DNA of 64,000 nucleotides from Aliikangiella marina (lineage in GTDB: Bacteria > Pseudomonadota > Gammaproteobacteria > Enterobacterales > Kangiellaceae). Under the pieces are notes generated by a model. That model ran no database searches. It was not told the DNA's origin and saw only the letters and a list, made by a program, of their open reading frames with translations. Within the stretch, counting starts at the first letter, position 1. Each line of letters begins with the position of its first letter. This document shows, one piece after another, positions 10,001 through 18,196 of this stretch. The stretch is from contig NZ_VIKR01000001.1 of NCBI RefSeq assembly GCF_007004765.1, forward strand, positions 248,001-312,000, read 5' to 3'. Both the position numbers and the translations under genes were made by a program.

Positions 10001-11966
10001 TGATTGTCAAAATACAGACTTCACCGCTGTCGGCGTAGGCGATATGGGCGGCGATGTATTTGGTAATGGAATGCTCTGTTCTAAACATACCAAGCTAGTG
10101 GCCGCGTTTAACCACATGCACATTTTTATTGATCCGAACCCTGACTCTGCCAAGAGTTATGTTGAACGTGAGCGTTTGTTCAATTTACCACGTTCCTCGT
10201 GGCAAGATTACAATACCAAACTGATTTCAAGAGGTGGCGGTGTCTTTGAACGCTCGGCTAAGTCGATTCCTTTATCAAAAGAGATCAAGAAATTGTTAGA
10301 TGTTGATGATGACGCTATGGCGCCGAATCAATTGATCAACGCTATCCTCAAGTCGCCGGTCGATCTTCTTTGGAATGGCGGTATCGGTACTTACATTAAA
10401 TCGAAAGTCGAATCGCACAGTGATGTGGGCGACAGGGCAAACGATTCGCTTCGAGTCAACGGCGAAGAGTTGCGTTGTAAAATCATCGGTGAAGGTGGCA
10501 ACTTGGGGGTTACTCAACTCGGTCGAATCGAGTATATGCGCAATGGTGGGCGAGCAAATACCGACTTTATAGATAATGCAGGCGGGGTAAATTGTTCTGA
10601 CAATGAAGTGAATATCAAAATAATGCTTAATCAGATTGTTAGCGCCGGTGATATGACTGAAAAGCAACGAAACAAGTTGTTGCTCAGCATGACTGATGAA
10701 GTGTCAGATATTGTTTTAAGAGAGAATTTTTTACAGGCGCAATCAATCAGTGTGAGCGAACAACGCTCGCCGAAAATGGTAAAAGAGTTGATGCGATTCA
10801 TTCACTGGTTAGAGCGTGAAGACAGATTGGATCGAGAACTCGAATTTTTACCATCCGACGACGAACTGGTTGAGCGCTTATCGCAAGGCGAAGGATTAAC
10901 TCGTGCGGAAATTGCGGTTCTTACGGCCTATGGAAAAATGGTGCTTAAAGAAGAACTGTGTACGCCTGAGGTGTCAAACGAACCATTCTATAATCAAGTA
11001 TTAATCGATTACTTCCCTAAACCGATCCGCAGAAAATTTGCCGAGCAAACGGAATTACATCCGCTCCGGAATGAAATCATTGCGATGAAATTAGCCAACG
11101 AAATGGTGGATTACTTGGGGAGCAACTTTGCCTTTAGAGCGATGGATGAAACGGGGGCGACACCGTCTGATGTGGCCACCTGTTTTACCCTGGCAAAAGA
11201 AATTTTCGATATGCCTGCGATGTGGAAACAGATCGAAGCATTAGATCACTCGATTCCCGCTAAAATTAAGCATGACATGATTTATCAAACGCAAAGAATG
11301 GTGCGACGTTGCACTCGATGGTTCTTGCGTCATCGACGAAAAAACCTTGAAATCAAAGAGGGCATCGAATACTTCAAAGAAGGAGTTTTGGAATTACAAA
11401 AGAGTATTGCCAAGGTTTTAGAGAAAAAAGAGAACAAAGGTATTGAGAAATCGATTGCGGGCTGGGTCGCTCAGGGAGTTCCGAAAAAGCTTGCAGAGAA
11501 AATATGTTACCTGAGCACCATGTTCTCGGGACTCGATATCGTCGAGATGGCTAAGCTGACCGGATTGAATATATCGCTAGTTGCAGAAGTTTACTTTAAA
11601 TTAGGGGCAAAATTAGAACTCCATTGGTTCTTAGAGCAAATAAACCTGCAACCGGTAGATAATCACTGGCAAGCTTTTGCAAGAGCCTCGTTTAGAGAAG
11701 ATCTTGATTGGCAACAACGCAGCTTAACCGTAGCAGTTCTTCATATGTCCAACAAGAAAGCAAATGCTGAAGAAAGGATAATCGCATGGATCGTTGAGAA
11801 CGCCGATTTGTTGACGCGTTGGCAGTCGATGCTCGCTGATTTCCGCTCCAGTGGTCGCCATGAGTTTGCGAAATTCTCCGTTGCCTTGCGTGAGCTGCTC
11901 ATTTTGGTACAAAGCAGTGTTCGAGCTGCGGCGATAGCTCGCGAAGAGGACTTCAAAGAAAGTTAA
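7089..11966 (+). CDS. gdhB: NAD-specific glutamate dehydrogenase, large (180 kDa) type
   Basis: 1625 residues, matching the ~1600-aa bacterial GDH family known from Streptomyces and Pseudomonas, which deaminates glutamate to 2-oxoglutarate with NAD. Long N-terminal ACT-like regulatory segments precede the catalytic core; visible core motifs are GAKGGFVCKR (~residue 850, substrate lysine region), GVGDMGGDVFGNGM (~980) and GEGGNLGVTQLGR (~1135). Two in-frame ATGs exist: AAGGA at 7078-7082 abuts the one at 7083 but sits six bases before 7089, so MSIEQ is preferred. The gene stands alone. A second, NADP-type GDH lies at 60.3 kb, giving the usual catabolic/anabolic pair. Confidence 0.95.
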   Translation: MSIEQKTHDTILYKNVIKLIESKFSKRQAELVTQFASYFCSGISSTDFEFKNDNELYAPIVSLWNYMQNCDNECSVRVFTPEFESHGWHSRHTVIELVHQDMPFLVDSIRMELNRLGINIHLHIHIPLNISRSKAGKINKIQRPDPEAPHSSVTPMYLEIDRQLDDRELELIKLNLEEVLSDVRASVRDWEPMKKKLTEVIGRLSNLPEKLVNEKNTECKDFLEWISGNHFTLLGYTYYALKHEKNDIKLVPQHRNSLGLKKRDNWKPKPYKLGDLPSGARNLILNTQNLLVLTKLSAVSRVHRPAHIDYIGIKRVDENGEILGEDRFIGLYTSAAYNLNPMSIPVLRQKIQLVQERSGLTTLEHDLKVLRNILETYPRDELFQIRSDDLYETALGILQIQERPIIKLFIRRDPYGRFFSCLVYVPREIYTTAIRIKITEILTASLGAISEPQFTTTFSESILARIHFTIPVENAEKIRYDVKEIEKNLHQATRSWQDTLTESLIGEFGEAEGKRMVQRYADRFPLGYQDESIVQTAVLDIKHMESLNDEHRLSMLLYRSQEDSNDNIRFKLFYRDKPKPLSQVIPMLENMGLNIIGETPYKIHPNGGAERWLSDFVMRHPAGKKLDLEKIKEKFQQAFTRIWMEDAENDGFNCLVLAASLSWREIAMLRAYAKYMWQIGSSFSQNYVEETLEVYPEIAKLLVDYFCLKFDPSEKQSKAKIKNTRTRIIEALDQVANLDQDRILHRYLELIDATIRTNFFQLNSEGDFKNYISFKLTPRIISDIPQPAPMFEIFVYSPRIEGVHLRGGKVARGGLRWSDRREDFRTEILGLVKAQQVKNSVIVPVGAKGGFVCKRSLSGLSREEFMAEGIACYKIFISALLDITDNLVEGKLVPPENVVRLDEDDPYLVVAADKGTATFSDIANGISQDYGFWMGDAFASGGSVGYDHKKMGITAKGAWESVKRHFMEMGIDCQNTDFTAVGVGDMGGDVFGNGMLCSKHTKLVAAFNHMHIFIDPNPDSAKSYVERERLFNLPRSSWQDYNTKLISRGGGVFERSAKSIPLSKEIKKLLDVDDDAMAPNQLINAILKSPVDLLWNGGIGTYIKSKVESHSDVGDRANDSLRVNGEELRCKIIGEGGNLGVTQLGRIEYMRNGGRANTDFIDNAGGVNCSDNEVNIKIMLNQIVSAGDMTEKQRNKLLLSMTDEVSDIVLRENFLQAQSISVSEQRSPKMVKELMRFIHWLEREDRLDRELEFLPSDDELVERLSQGEGLTRAEIAVLTAYGKMVLKEELCTPEVSNEPFYNQVLIDYFPKPIRRKFAEQTELHPLRNEIIAMKLANEMVDYLGSNFAFRAMDETGATPSDVATCFTLAKEIFDMPAMWKQIEALDHSIPAKIKHDMIYQTQRMVRRCTRWFLRHRRKNLEIKEGIEYFKEGVLELQKSIAKVLEKKENKGIEKSIAGWVAQGVPKKLAEKICYLSTMFSGLDIVEMAKLTGLNISLVAEVYFKLGAKLELHWFLEQINLQPVDNHWQAFARASFREDLDWQQRSLTVAVLHMSNKKANAEERIIAWIVENADLLTRWQSMLADFRSSGRHEFAKFSVALRELLILVQSSVRAAAIAREEDFKES

Positions 11967-11976
11967 CCTGTAACAA

Positions 11977-12014
11977 CCTAGCATTTGAACATTTCTGTGT
12001 GTTCAGGTGCTAGG
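11977..12014 (+). terminator. Hairpin after glutamate dehydrogenase
   Basis: 15-bp inverted repeat (CCTAGCATTTGAACA with TGTTCAGGTGCTAGG) which pairs fully in RNA with two G-U pairs. It lies 10 bases after the stop. The T tract that follows is weak, so termination efficiency is uncertain. Confidence 0.55.
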
Positions 12015-12018
12015 TATC

Positions 12019-12046
12019 TTGACTATTTTCCTATCTATCTTATTGA
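12019..12046 (+). promoter_or_regulatory. Possible sigma70 promoter for the FG-GAP lipoprotein
   Basis: TTGACT (12019-12024) and TATTGA (12041-12046) are separated by 16 bases. They lie ~160 bases before the next gene and just after the hairpin that ends the preceding gene, which is a sensible place. Pattern match only. Confidence 0.25.
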
Positions 12047-12206
12047 TTTTAGTAACGTTAATTGTTTTCAAATGCCCAGTGTCCAGTTATCGCTTGCCGC
12101 ATATATGATAAATCTTTAGTATGTCCTATGGCTGGTTAACAGCTGAGCAATTTTTTCACAAGAATAAATTTTTAGCGCCCTTGAGGTGACTAAAATCGGT
12201 TTAATT

Positions 12207-13880
12207 ATGAGTAAGATAAGTAAAATATTTCAATTTGGGACAGTACTTGGACTAATTTTTATCACTGCATGTGGCGGCGGGGGAGGCTCTGAAACCTCTG
12301 AGCCACCGCCACCACCGCCTCCACCACCGCCTCCGCCGCCAGCGGCAAAAGTTAGTTTTGTTGATGTCACTATGCAAGTCGGTTTGGATTATGTTCTAAG
12401 TTCAACTGAACCCAGCGGTGAGTCCCAAGATATGGCTGGCGGGATTTCAATTGCTGACTATAACGGCGACGGCGAACTGGATTTGTTTGTCTCTCATGCC
12501 AAAATGGGCCACGGTAAACTATTTCGATTCAATGGTACTCAGTTTGTTGAAGTCACAGACGCTGGTATTGCGATGGATTCTATGTCACAAGGCGCCTTTT
12601 GGACCGACCTCAACGGTGACCAAGCGCTCGATTTGTTGGCCTTTGGTGCCAAAAGCCCTTATTTAGAAATCTACATGAATGACGGTGATGGCACTTTCAC
12701 TCGCGATCTCAATACTGCGGATATGGTTAATCAAAAAGGGATCTTTTCTGTTGCGACAGCTGATTATGATCTCGACGGAGATTTAGATTTATATTTTGCC
12801 CACTGGGGCGGCAGCTGGTTGCGCGATGGTGATCAAGAATATCTGTGGCAAAATGATGGTGATGGTACTTTTACTGACATGTCGGATAATGTCGAAGTAA
12901 TCCCGTCTTTCAATATCCAAGTTTTAGATCCGGAAGAGCAATACAAAGAATATTCGTTTACGCCGATTTTTACTGATATTAATAATGACCAATATCCAGA
13001 CCTCCTGGTTACCGGTGATTTTGAATCCAGTCAAATATTGGTTAACAACGCAGGCGTAGATTTTACTGATGCCACCACCGATGTAATTTCAGATGAAAAC
13101 GGAATGGGAGCAGCGGTAGCCGATTTTGATAATGATGGAGACTTCGACTGGTTCGTCTCAAGTATTTGGAATCCGCCTGAAGCAATTAAGTTATATTTTG
13201 GCGGCATTTCTGGTAACCGTTTGTATCGAAACGATGGCACCGGAACTTTCAGTGATGTGACTGATGAGGCCGGGGTTAGAGAAGGTTATTGGGGTTGGGG
13301 ATCTTGTTTTGCTGATTTCGATAATGATTCAAATCCAGACATTTTTCACGTTAATGGAATGACTTATAGTGGGTCGGGAGAAAATCCGTTTGCCCAATTC
13401 GAGCAAGATCCGTCTCGCTTCTATCTATCCAATGGTGATGGCACTTTCAGTGAAGTCAGTGAAAGTGTCGGGATTGATGATAATGGCAATGGCCGGGGAC
13501 TTGTTTGTTTTGATTTTGACAGAGATGGCGATATTGATATTTTGATAGCAAATAATGGGGCGGCTCCGAGGCTTTATGAAAACCAAGGGTCCTTGGATAA
13601 TAATAATTTTATCAACATCAAGTTAAATGGATTACCAGCGAACTTAGAAGCCATTGGCGCTAAAATTACGATTACGGCAGGTAGTCGAAGTTGGATTCAA
13701 GAAATCCGTAGCGGTGGCAACTATATGTCGCAAGATCCGCGTGAAGTCCACTTTGGGGTAGCCCAATTAAGCCAGATCGATAGCATTAGAGTTGATTGGC
13801 CAGGTCTCAATGTGACGCCGACAGAATTACAGAATGTCGATGTTAATCAATTCATCACGATTGATCATCCCGATAGATAA
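12207..13880 (+). CDS. FG-GAP/VCBS repeat lipoprotein with ASPIC/UnbV domain (CRTAC1 family)
   Basis: 557 residues from ATG 12207 (a GTG at 12186 is possible). The signal peptide ends in the lipobox ITAC, giving a lipidated Cys followed by a Gly run and thirteen consecutive prolines. The body consists of repeated Asp-rich calcium-binding blades (ADYNGDGELDLF, ADYDLDGDLDLYF, ADFDNDGDFDWF, FDFDRDGDIDIL) typical of integrin-like FG-GAP propellers. The last ~75 residues (GAKITITAGSRSWIQEI, VDWPG) form the ASPIC/UnbV domain. Such proteins are surface or periplasmic and of unknown ligand. It is a monocistronic gene closed by its own terminator. Confidence 0.88.
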   Translation: MSKISKIFQFGTVLGLIFITACGGGGGSETSEPPPPPPPPPPPPPAAKVSFVDVTMQVGLDYVLSSTEPSGESQDMAGGISIADYNGDGELDLFVSHAKMGHGKLFRFNGTQFVEVTDAGIAMDSMSQGAFWTDLNGDQALDLLAFGAKSPYLEIYMNDGDGTFTRDLNTADMVNQKGIFSVATADYDLDGDLDLYFAHWGGSWLRDGDQEYLWQNDGDGTFTDMSDNVEVIPSFNIQVLDPEEQYKEYSFTPIFTDINNDQYPDLLVTGDFESSQILVNNAGVDFTDATTDVISDENGMGAAVADFDNDGDFDWFVSSIWNPPEAIKLYFGGISGNRLYRNDGTGTFSDVTDEAGVREGYWGWGSCFADFDNDSNPDIFHVNGMTYSGSGENPFAQFEQDPSRFYLSNGDGTFSEVSESVGIDDNGNGRGLVCFDFDRDGDIDILIANNGAAPRLYENQGSLDNNNFINIKLNGLPANLEAIGAKITITAGSRSWIQEIRSGGNYMSQDPREVHFGVAQLSQIDSIRVDWPGLNVTPTELQNVDVNQFITIDHPDR

Positions 13881-13892
13881 CCTCAAAAACAT

Positions 13893-13924
13893 AGGCTAGC
13901 TGGTTTTTTCAGGCTAGCCTTTTG
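13893..13924 (+). terminator. Rho-independent terminator
   Basis: 8-bp stem AGGCTAGC/GCTAGCCT followed by TTTT, 12 bases after the stop of the FG-GAP lipoprotein gene. It lies between convergent genes. Confidence 0.8.
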
Positions 13925-13988
13925 TGTGACTCAATTACTTAACATTAAGCGATTATTCGCTTACTCATCGCCACGAAAAATAGTTAGT

Positions 13989-14921
13989 TTAAGACAGTGT
14001 GCTCTGCATAATATTCTTTAACTGATTTCTCAACCAAAGCATATAAGCTTCATCAGCCGTATCTTTTCGCCAATACATTCGGATTGGAATTGGGTCGCAC
14101 TCAAAAGGAATCGGTAAAATTTTTACATCGAGAATATTGGCGAGGAATACGGCGTATGAGTAAGGCATGGTGAGCAACAAGTCGGTGGCTTCGACTGTTT
14201 TTGCTGCTGGTAAATAGTGTTCGCACTGCATGACGACTCTCCGTTCAACACCTGCCACTCGAATGCGGCTATCAACATATGCTCGTTCTCTGCGGTTGAG
14301 TGAGACAAGCGCGTGATCACTGACAGAGAATTCTTGGATGGTTAATCGCTTGTTATTGAAACAAGGGTGAGAGGGACCGATAAGCACACAGAGTGCTTCT
14401 CGGGTAATTTCCTCACTCTCGATTTTGGTACTGGTTGGCGTTTCTAGATCAATCACCAAGTCTAGTTCTGACGCCAGCAGACGCTCTTCAATATCGCCAA
14501 GAATTAGTCGTTCGCTCTTAATAATTATCTCTGACGCCATTTCTCTGAGTGGTTTTAACAAGTCTGGCAAAATCAAAAACTCAAGTATGTCGCGAAAACC
14601 CAAGGAAAATTCCATTTGCGAATGTTGCGGGTCAAATTCTATCGTTTTACTACTGCAATCGATCAGGCTAGATAATGATTGCTTGACGGTGGGTAAAATA
14701 CTTTTGCCAAAAGGGGTTAATACTAATTTACGGCCATGCTTGACGAAGACGGGATCGTCAAGCATTTCACGTAGCCGACTAAGCGCATGAGATATTGCCG
14801 ATTGAGATAGGTTGAGGCGCGCCGCGGCTGCTATCGTTGTGCCTTCCTCAGCGATAGTGAGCATCACCTTGTATAAATTAAGGTCGATTTTACCTTGTGT
14901 TTTATTATTAGTTTTGTTCAT
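13989..14921 (-). CDS. LysR family transcriptional regulator
   Basis: 310 residues. The N-terminal winged helix-turn-helix is clear (IAAAARLNLSQSAISHALSRL, ~30-50, broken here only in naming), followed by the typical LysR linker and a two-lobed effector domain (~residues 95-305). It is transcribed away from the catabolic operon that begins at 15064, the usual arrangement for a LysR activator and its target. An interrupted palindrome sits four bases upstream of its start, so it probably represses itself while activating the operon. The effector is unknown; an organic acid or its CoA ester would suit the neighbours. Confidence 0.92.
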   Translation of the reverse strand: MNKTNNKTQGKIDLNLYKVMLTIAEEGTTIAAAARLNLSQSAISHALSRLREMLDDPVFVKHGRKLVLTPFGKSILPTVKQSLSSLIDCSSKTIEFDPQHSQMEFSLGFRDILEFLILPDLLKPLREMASEIIIKSERLILGDIEERLLASELDLVIDLETPTSTKIESEEITREALCVLIGPSHPCFNNKRLTIQEFSVSDHALVSLNRRERAYVDSRIRVAGVERRVVMQCEHYLPAAKTVEATDLLLTMPYSYAVFLANILDVKILPIPFECDPIPIRMYWRKDTADEAYMLWLRNQLKNIMQSTLS

Positions 14922-14924
14922 AGT

Positions 14925-14952
14925 TTTATCTGAAAAAACATCATTAGATAAA
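14925..14952. promoter_or_regulatory. Candidate LysR operator in divergent promoter region
   Basis: Interrupted palindrome TTTATCT-N14-AGATAAA, immediately before the LysR start codon and 112 bases before the aldolase start. AT-rich dyads of this form are characteristic LysR recognition boxes. It was found by eye, with no second copy to compare. Confidence 0.4.
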
Positions 14953-15063
14953 TACTAACAAAGGGAATAGGATGACAACAAGTGCTTATAGAGCCGACAA
15001 CACTTGGTGTTACCACGCAAATTGCAATTGAACGGCACACTTAATCACCAGCAGAGGCCAACA

Positions 15064-15876
15064 ATGGATGAACAAATGATAGCGCAACTCAAGCAAGGGG
15101 CAATCGGTGAGATGTCAGCTGACTCAATGCTTCTCCCACCAACTTTTGAGTCGCTTGAGTCTGAGCGCGATTATATTAAACAGCGACTCGCTGCTGCGTT
15201 TCGGTTATTTGCACTCTACCAATTTGATGATGGATTGGCTGGCCATATTACCGTGCGTGATCCGATTGAAAAAGAGACTTTTTGGGTTAATCCTGTCGGT
15301 ATTCATTTTTCGAGAATTAAAGTGAGCGATTTGGTCCGGCTCAACCACGAGGGGCAGTTAGTTGAAGGCAAAGCCTTGGTCAATACTGCCGCGTTTATGA
15401 TTCATTCAAGAATTCACGCTAAGCATCAACATATTAATGCAGTTGCTCACGCTCATACAAAGTTTGGGAAAGCGTGGTCAACACAAGGACGTTTATTGGA
15501 CCCTATTACTCAGGATGCCTGTGTGTTTTTTGAATCTCATGATGTCTTCTCACAATTCGACGGGGTTGTTCATCAGCAATCAGAAGGCGATGCGATAGCC
15601 GATCGAATCGGTGAAAATAATATCGCACTAATTTTACAGAATCATGGTTTATTAACCGTTGGTATTGATGTTGATAGCGCGGTGTCTTTGTTCGTTCAAT
15701 TAGAGGATGCCTGTGAAAATCAATTGCTCGTGTCCGGATTACCCAACACGCAAATCATTCCTGCGGAGATTGCGCGCAAGACCAGGTCGTTTATTGGATC
15801 TCGGTTGGTCGTGTGGGGCAACTTTCAACCGCTCTACCAAAACATTGAAGCGTTGCAACCCGATTTCAAAACTTAG
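15064..15876 (+). CDS. Class II aldolase/adducin family protein
   Basis: 270 residues from ATG 15064, chosen because AGAGG lies six bases before it. The class II aldolase fold is recognised by a Gly-rich HITVRDP segment, a metal-binding His pair (AVAHAHTKFGKAW, ~residues 127-139) and a third His in LILQNHGLLTVG (~residue 195). Family members are metal-dependent lyases, decarboxylases or epimerases of hydroxy-acids; many in proteobacteria are annotated only as adducin-like. First gene of the LysR-controlled operon, followed after 80 bases by a transporter. The likely task is a retro-aldol or related step on a hydroxy-acid; the substrate is not predictable. Confidence 0.88.
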   Translation: MDEQMIAQLKQGAIGEMSADSMLLPPTFESLESERDYIKQRLAAAFRLFALYQFDDGLAGHITVRDPIEKETFWVNPVGIHFSRIKVSDLVRLNHEGQLVEGKALVNTAAFMIHSRIHAKHQHINAVAHAHTKFGKAWSTQGRLLDPITQDACVFFESHDVFSQFDGVVHQQSEGDAIADRIGENNIALILQNHGLLTVGIDVDSAVSLFVQLEDACENQLLVSGLPNTQIIPAEIARKTRSFIGSRLVVWGNFQPLYQNIEALQPDFKT

Positions 15877-15956
15877 TCTGAAAATTTTTGTGATGCGAAT
15901 ACAAATTGTGCGTTAATGTAAGTTGAGGTTTTGTTAATGATGAGCGGAAAATAAAC

Positions 15957-16862
15957 ATGCAAGCGAGTGTCCTAACGCAGTTAGTTTTACCGAGTTGTTT
16001 ATTTATCATCATGCTTGGCATGGGACTTTCGCTTGTTATGAACGATTTTAGCCGTGTTTTTAAGTCTCCTAAAGCGATCCTCATCGGCTTATTGGGGCAA
16101 CTTATCTTGCTCCCTGTTTGCGGTTTTATCATCGTGATACTGCTGATTGATGATCCGTTATTGGCAATGGGAATTATGTTACTGGCTGCTTGCCCTGGCG
16201 GGACAACCTCTAACTTAGTTACTCATTTAGCCAAGGGAGATTTGGCGTTGTCGATTTCACTGACCGCTTTTAGCAGTGTTTTAGCGTTACTGACCATTCC
16301 TTTAATCGTCGGTTTTTCGATCGAATATTTTCTATCGCAAACTGGTGAAATTCAATTAGATTTGTCCCGCACACTGTCAACGTTATTTTTGATTACTTTA
16401 TTACCTGTTTCGATAGGGATGATCATCAGACGGCTATACCTTAAATTGGCGATATTCCTAGAACCGAGAATTAAATCTTTTTCCACGATATTTTTAATCC
16501 TGTTGATTGCAGGCATTGCATTTGAACAAAGGGAGACACTTCTTGATGCAATAGTGCGCTCAGGATTGGCGACATTGTTACTCAATTTGATTTCGATGTT
16601 GGTCGGTTTTTATTTAGCGAAACTGTTTCAATTGAATAGTCGTCAAACAATTTCAATAACCATAGAGATTGGGTTGCAGAATGCCGCGCTCGCAATGTTG
16701 GTTGCGACAACGATTTTAGGCAATACACTGATTGCGGTTCCTGCAGCCGTCTATTCGCTAGTGATGTATTTTACAGGCGGGTGTATTATTGCAATGAGTT
16801 TACGAAAGTTAAAAGTTAATACCAAGAAACAACCGAAGACAATAGTGACTCATTCTGACTAG
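15957..16862 (+). CDS. Bile acid:sodium symporter (BASS) family transporter
   Basis: 301 residues and strongly hydrophobic, with about nine to ten membrane helices. Family motifs are visible: LGMGLSLVMNDF near the N-terminus, the crossover LLAACPGGTTSNLVTHLAKG (~70-90) and EIGLQNAALAMLVATTILG (~235-255), which in relatives line the sodium and substrate sites. BASS proteins import organic anions such as bile acids, pantoate or 2-keto acids with Na+. Within this operon it is the probable uptake system for the acid degraded by the enzymes downstream. The next gene starts 30 bp on. Confidence 0.88.
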   Translation: MQASVLTQLVLPSCLFIIMLGMGLSLVMNDFSRVFKSPKAILIGLLGQLILLPVCGFIIVILLIDDPLLAMGIMLLAACPGGTTSNLVTHLAKGDLALSISLTAFSSVLALLTIPLIVGFSIEYFLSQTGEIQLDLSRTLSTLFLITLLPVSIGMIIRRLYLKLAIFLEPRIKSFSTIFLILLIAGIAFEQRETLLDAIVRSGLATLLLNLISMLVGFYLAKLFQLNSRQTISITIEIGLQNAALAMLVATTILGNTLIAVPAAVYSLVMYFTGGCIIAMSLRKLKVNTKKQPKTIVTHSD

Positions 16863-16892
16863 TCACTGTGTTACCAAAATAAAGGTGAATGA

Positions 16893-18116
16893 ATGAATTT
16901 TGAATATAGTGATACAGCAAAAGACTATCTCGGCCGATTAAAAGCGTTTATGGCCGAACACGTTTACCCGGTTGAGCAGCAGTTGGCCCATACTAACCAC
17001 GCCCAGAATAACCATGGTGAATGGCAGCGTTGGCAGTGTTTGCCGGAAATAAAATTGTTAAAAGAGAAGGCAAAAGCAGCAGGCTTGTGGAATTTGTTTC
17101 TTCCCGATAGTGAATTAGCTCAAGGTTTAAGTTGTGCTGACTACGCGCCTTTAGCGGAGGAAATGGGGCGAGTGCTATTTGCTTCTGAAATATTTAATTG
17201 TAATGCGCCAGATACCGGAAATATGGAAGTTCTGTACCATTTTGGTAATGAAGCACAAAAAGCGCAATGGTTAACGCCACTTTTGGCCGGTGAAATTCGA
17301 TCGGTTTTTGCAATGACTGAGCCTGATGTGGCTTCCTCAGATGCAACCAATATGCAAACTAATATAACTGAAGACGGCGACCATTTGCAGATCAACGGCC
17401 GTAAATGGTGGACTACCGGGTTAGGACATCCGGATGCGAAAATTGCAATTGTTATGGGGCTTTCCAATCCTGAAAATGACAGACACAGCCAGCACAGTAT
17501 GGTACTTGTACCTCTCGATACGCCCGGCGTAAAAATCGAGCGGATGCTAACGGCTTGTGGTGATTATGATGCCCCGTATGGACATGGTGAGTTAAGTTTA
17601 ACAGATGTTAGGGTACCCAAGACTAATCTAATTATGGGGATGGGCAAAGGTTTTGCAATTGCCCAAGGTCGGTTAGGTCCAGGACGAATTCATCATTGTA
17701 TGCGCGCTATTGGTGCCGCGGAGCGCGCTTTAGAATTGGCCATAAAACGGGGACAGAATCGAGTCGCCTTTGGTAAACCGATTATCAAGCTGGGTGGCAA
17801 TCTAGAAAAAATTGCGGAAGCGAGAATGGCGATTGACCAAGCTCGCTTGTTGACGGAGTTAGCCGCTTGGAAGATTGATACGGTCGGTGTTAAACATGCG
17901 ATGACAGAAATTTCTGCGATTAAAGTGGTGGTCCCCAACATGCTTCAACAAGTGGTAGACATGGCCATTCAAATGCATGGCGGTGCGGGTGTGAGTCATG
18001 ATTTTCCATTAGCTGGATTTGCCGCACAAGCGCGAATTTTAAGGCTAGCTGACGGTCCTGATGAGGTTCACAAAGGAATGGTGTCGCGCTTAGAATTAAA
18101 AAAATATCTAAAGTAA
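16893..18116 (+). CDS. Acyl-CoA dehydrogenase family protein, ACAD10/11-like
   Basis: 407 residues, start preceded by AAAGGTGA. Three-domain acyl-CoA dehydrogenase layout: helical N-domain, beta domain with FAMTEPDVASSDATNM (~residues 133-148) and helical C-domain. The C-terminal signature RLADGPDEVHKGM and the GHGELSLTDVRVPKTN segment place it with the ACAD10/ACAD11 branch rather than with classical short- or medium-chain enzymes. In Pseudomonas LvaC and in human ACAD10/11 this branch converts 4-phosphoacyl-CoA to 3-hydroxyacyl-CoA together with an APH-type kinase; that kinase is encoded two genes downstream. The branch assignment is by motif recall; the substrate is inferred. Confidence 0.9.
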   Translation: MNFEYSDTAKDYLGRLKAFMAEHVYPVEQQLAHTNHAQNNHGEWQRWQCLPEIKLLKEKAKAAGLWNLFLPDSELAQGLSCADYAPLAEEMGRVLFASEIFNCNAPDTGNMEVLYHFGNEAQKAQWLTPLLAGEIRSVFAMTEPDVASSDATNMQTNITEDGDHLQINGRKWWTTGLGHPDAKIAIVMGLSNPENDRHSQHSMVLVPLDTPGVKIERMLTACGDYDAPYGHGELSLTDVRVPKTNLIMGMGKGFAIAQGRLGPGRIHHCMRAIGAAERALELAIKRGQNRVAFGKPIIKLGGNLEKIAEARMAIDQARLLTELAAWKIDTVGVKHAMTEISAIKVVVPNMLQQVVDMAIQMHGGAGVSHDFPLAGFAAQARILRLADGPDEVHKGMVSRLELKKYLK

Positions 18117-18196
18117 GATAACGACCAAGCGGTCAAAATGGCGAATGATTGATGAGCCAGATTGAATTCATTTAACCGACGAACTAGAGAATAAAA

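Noticed and set aside
14425..14790. 121-codon frame antisense to the LysR gene
   Set aside because: Ser/Arg-rich shadow of the LysR coding strand, with no SD and no neighbour.
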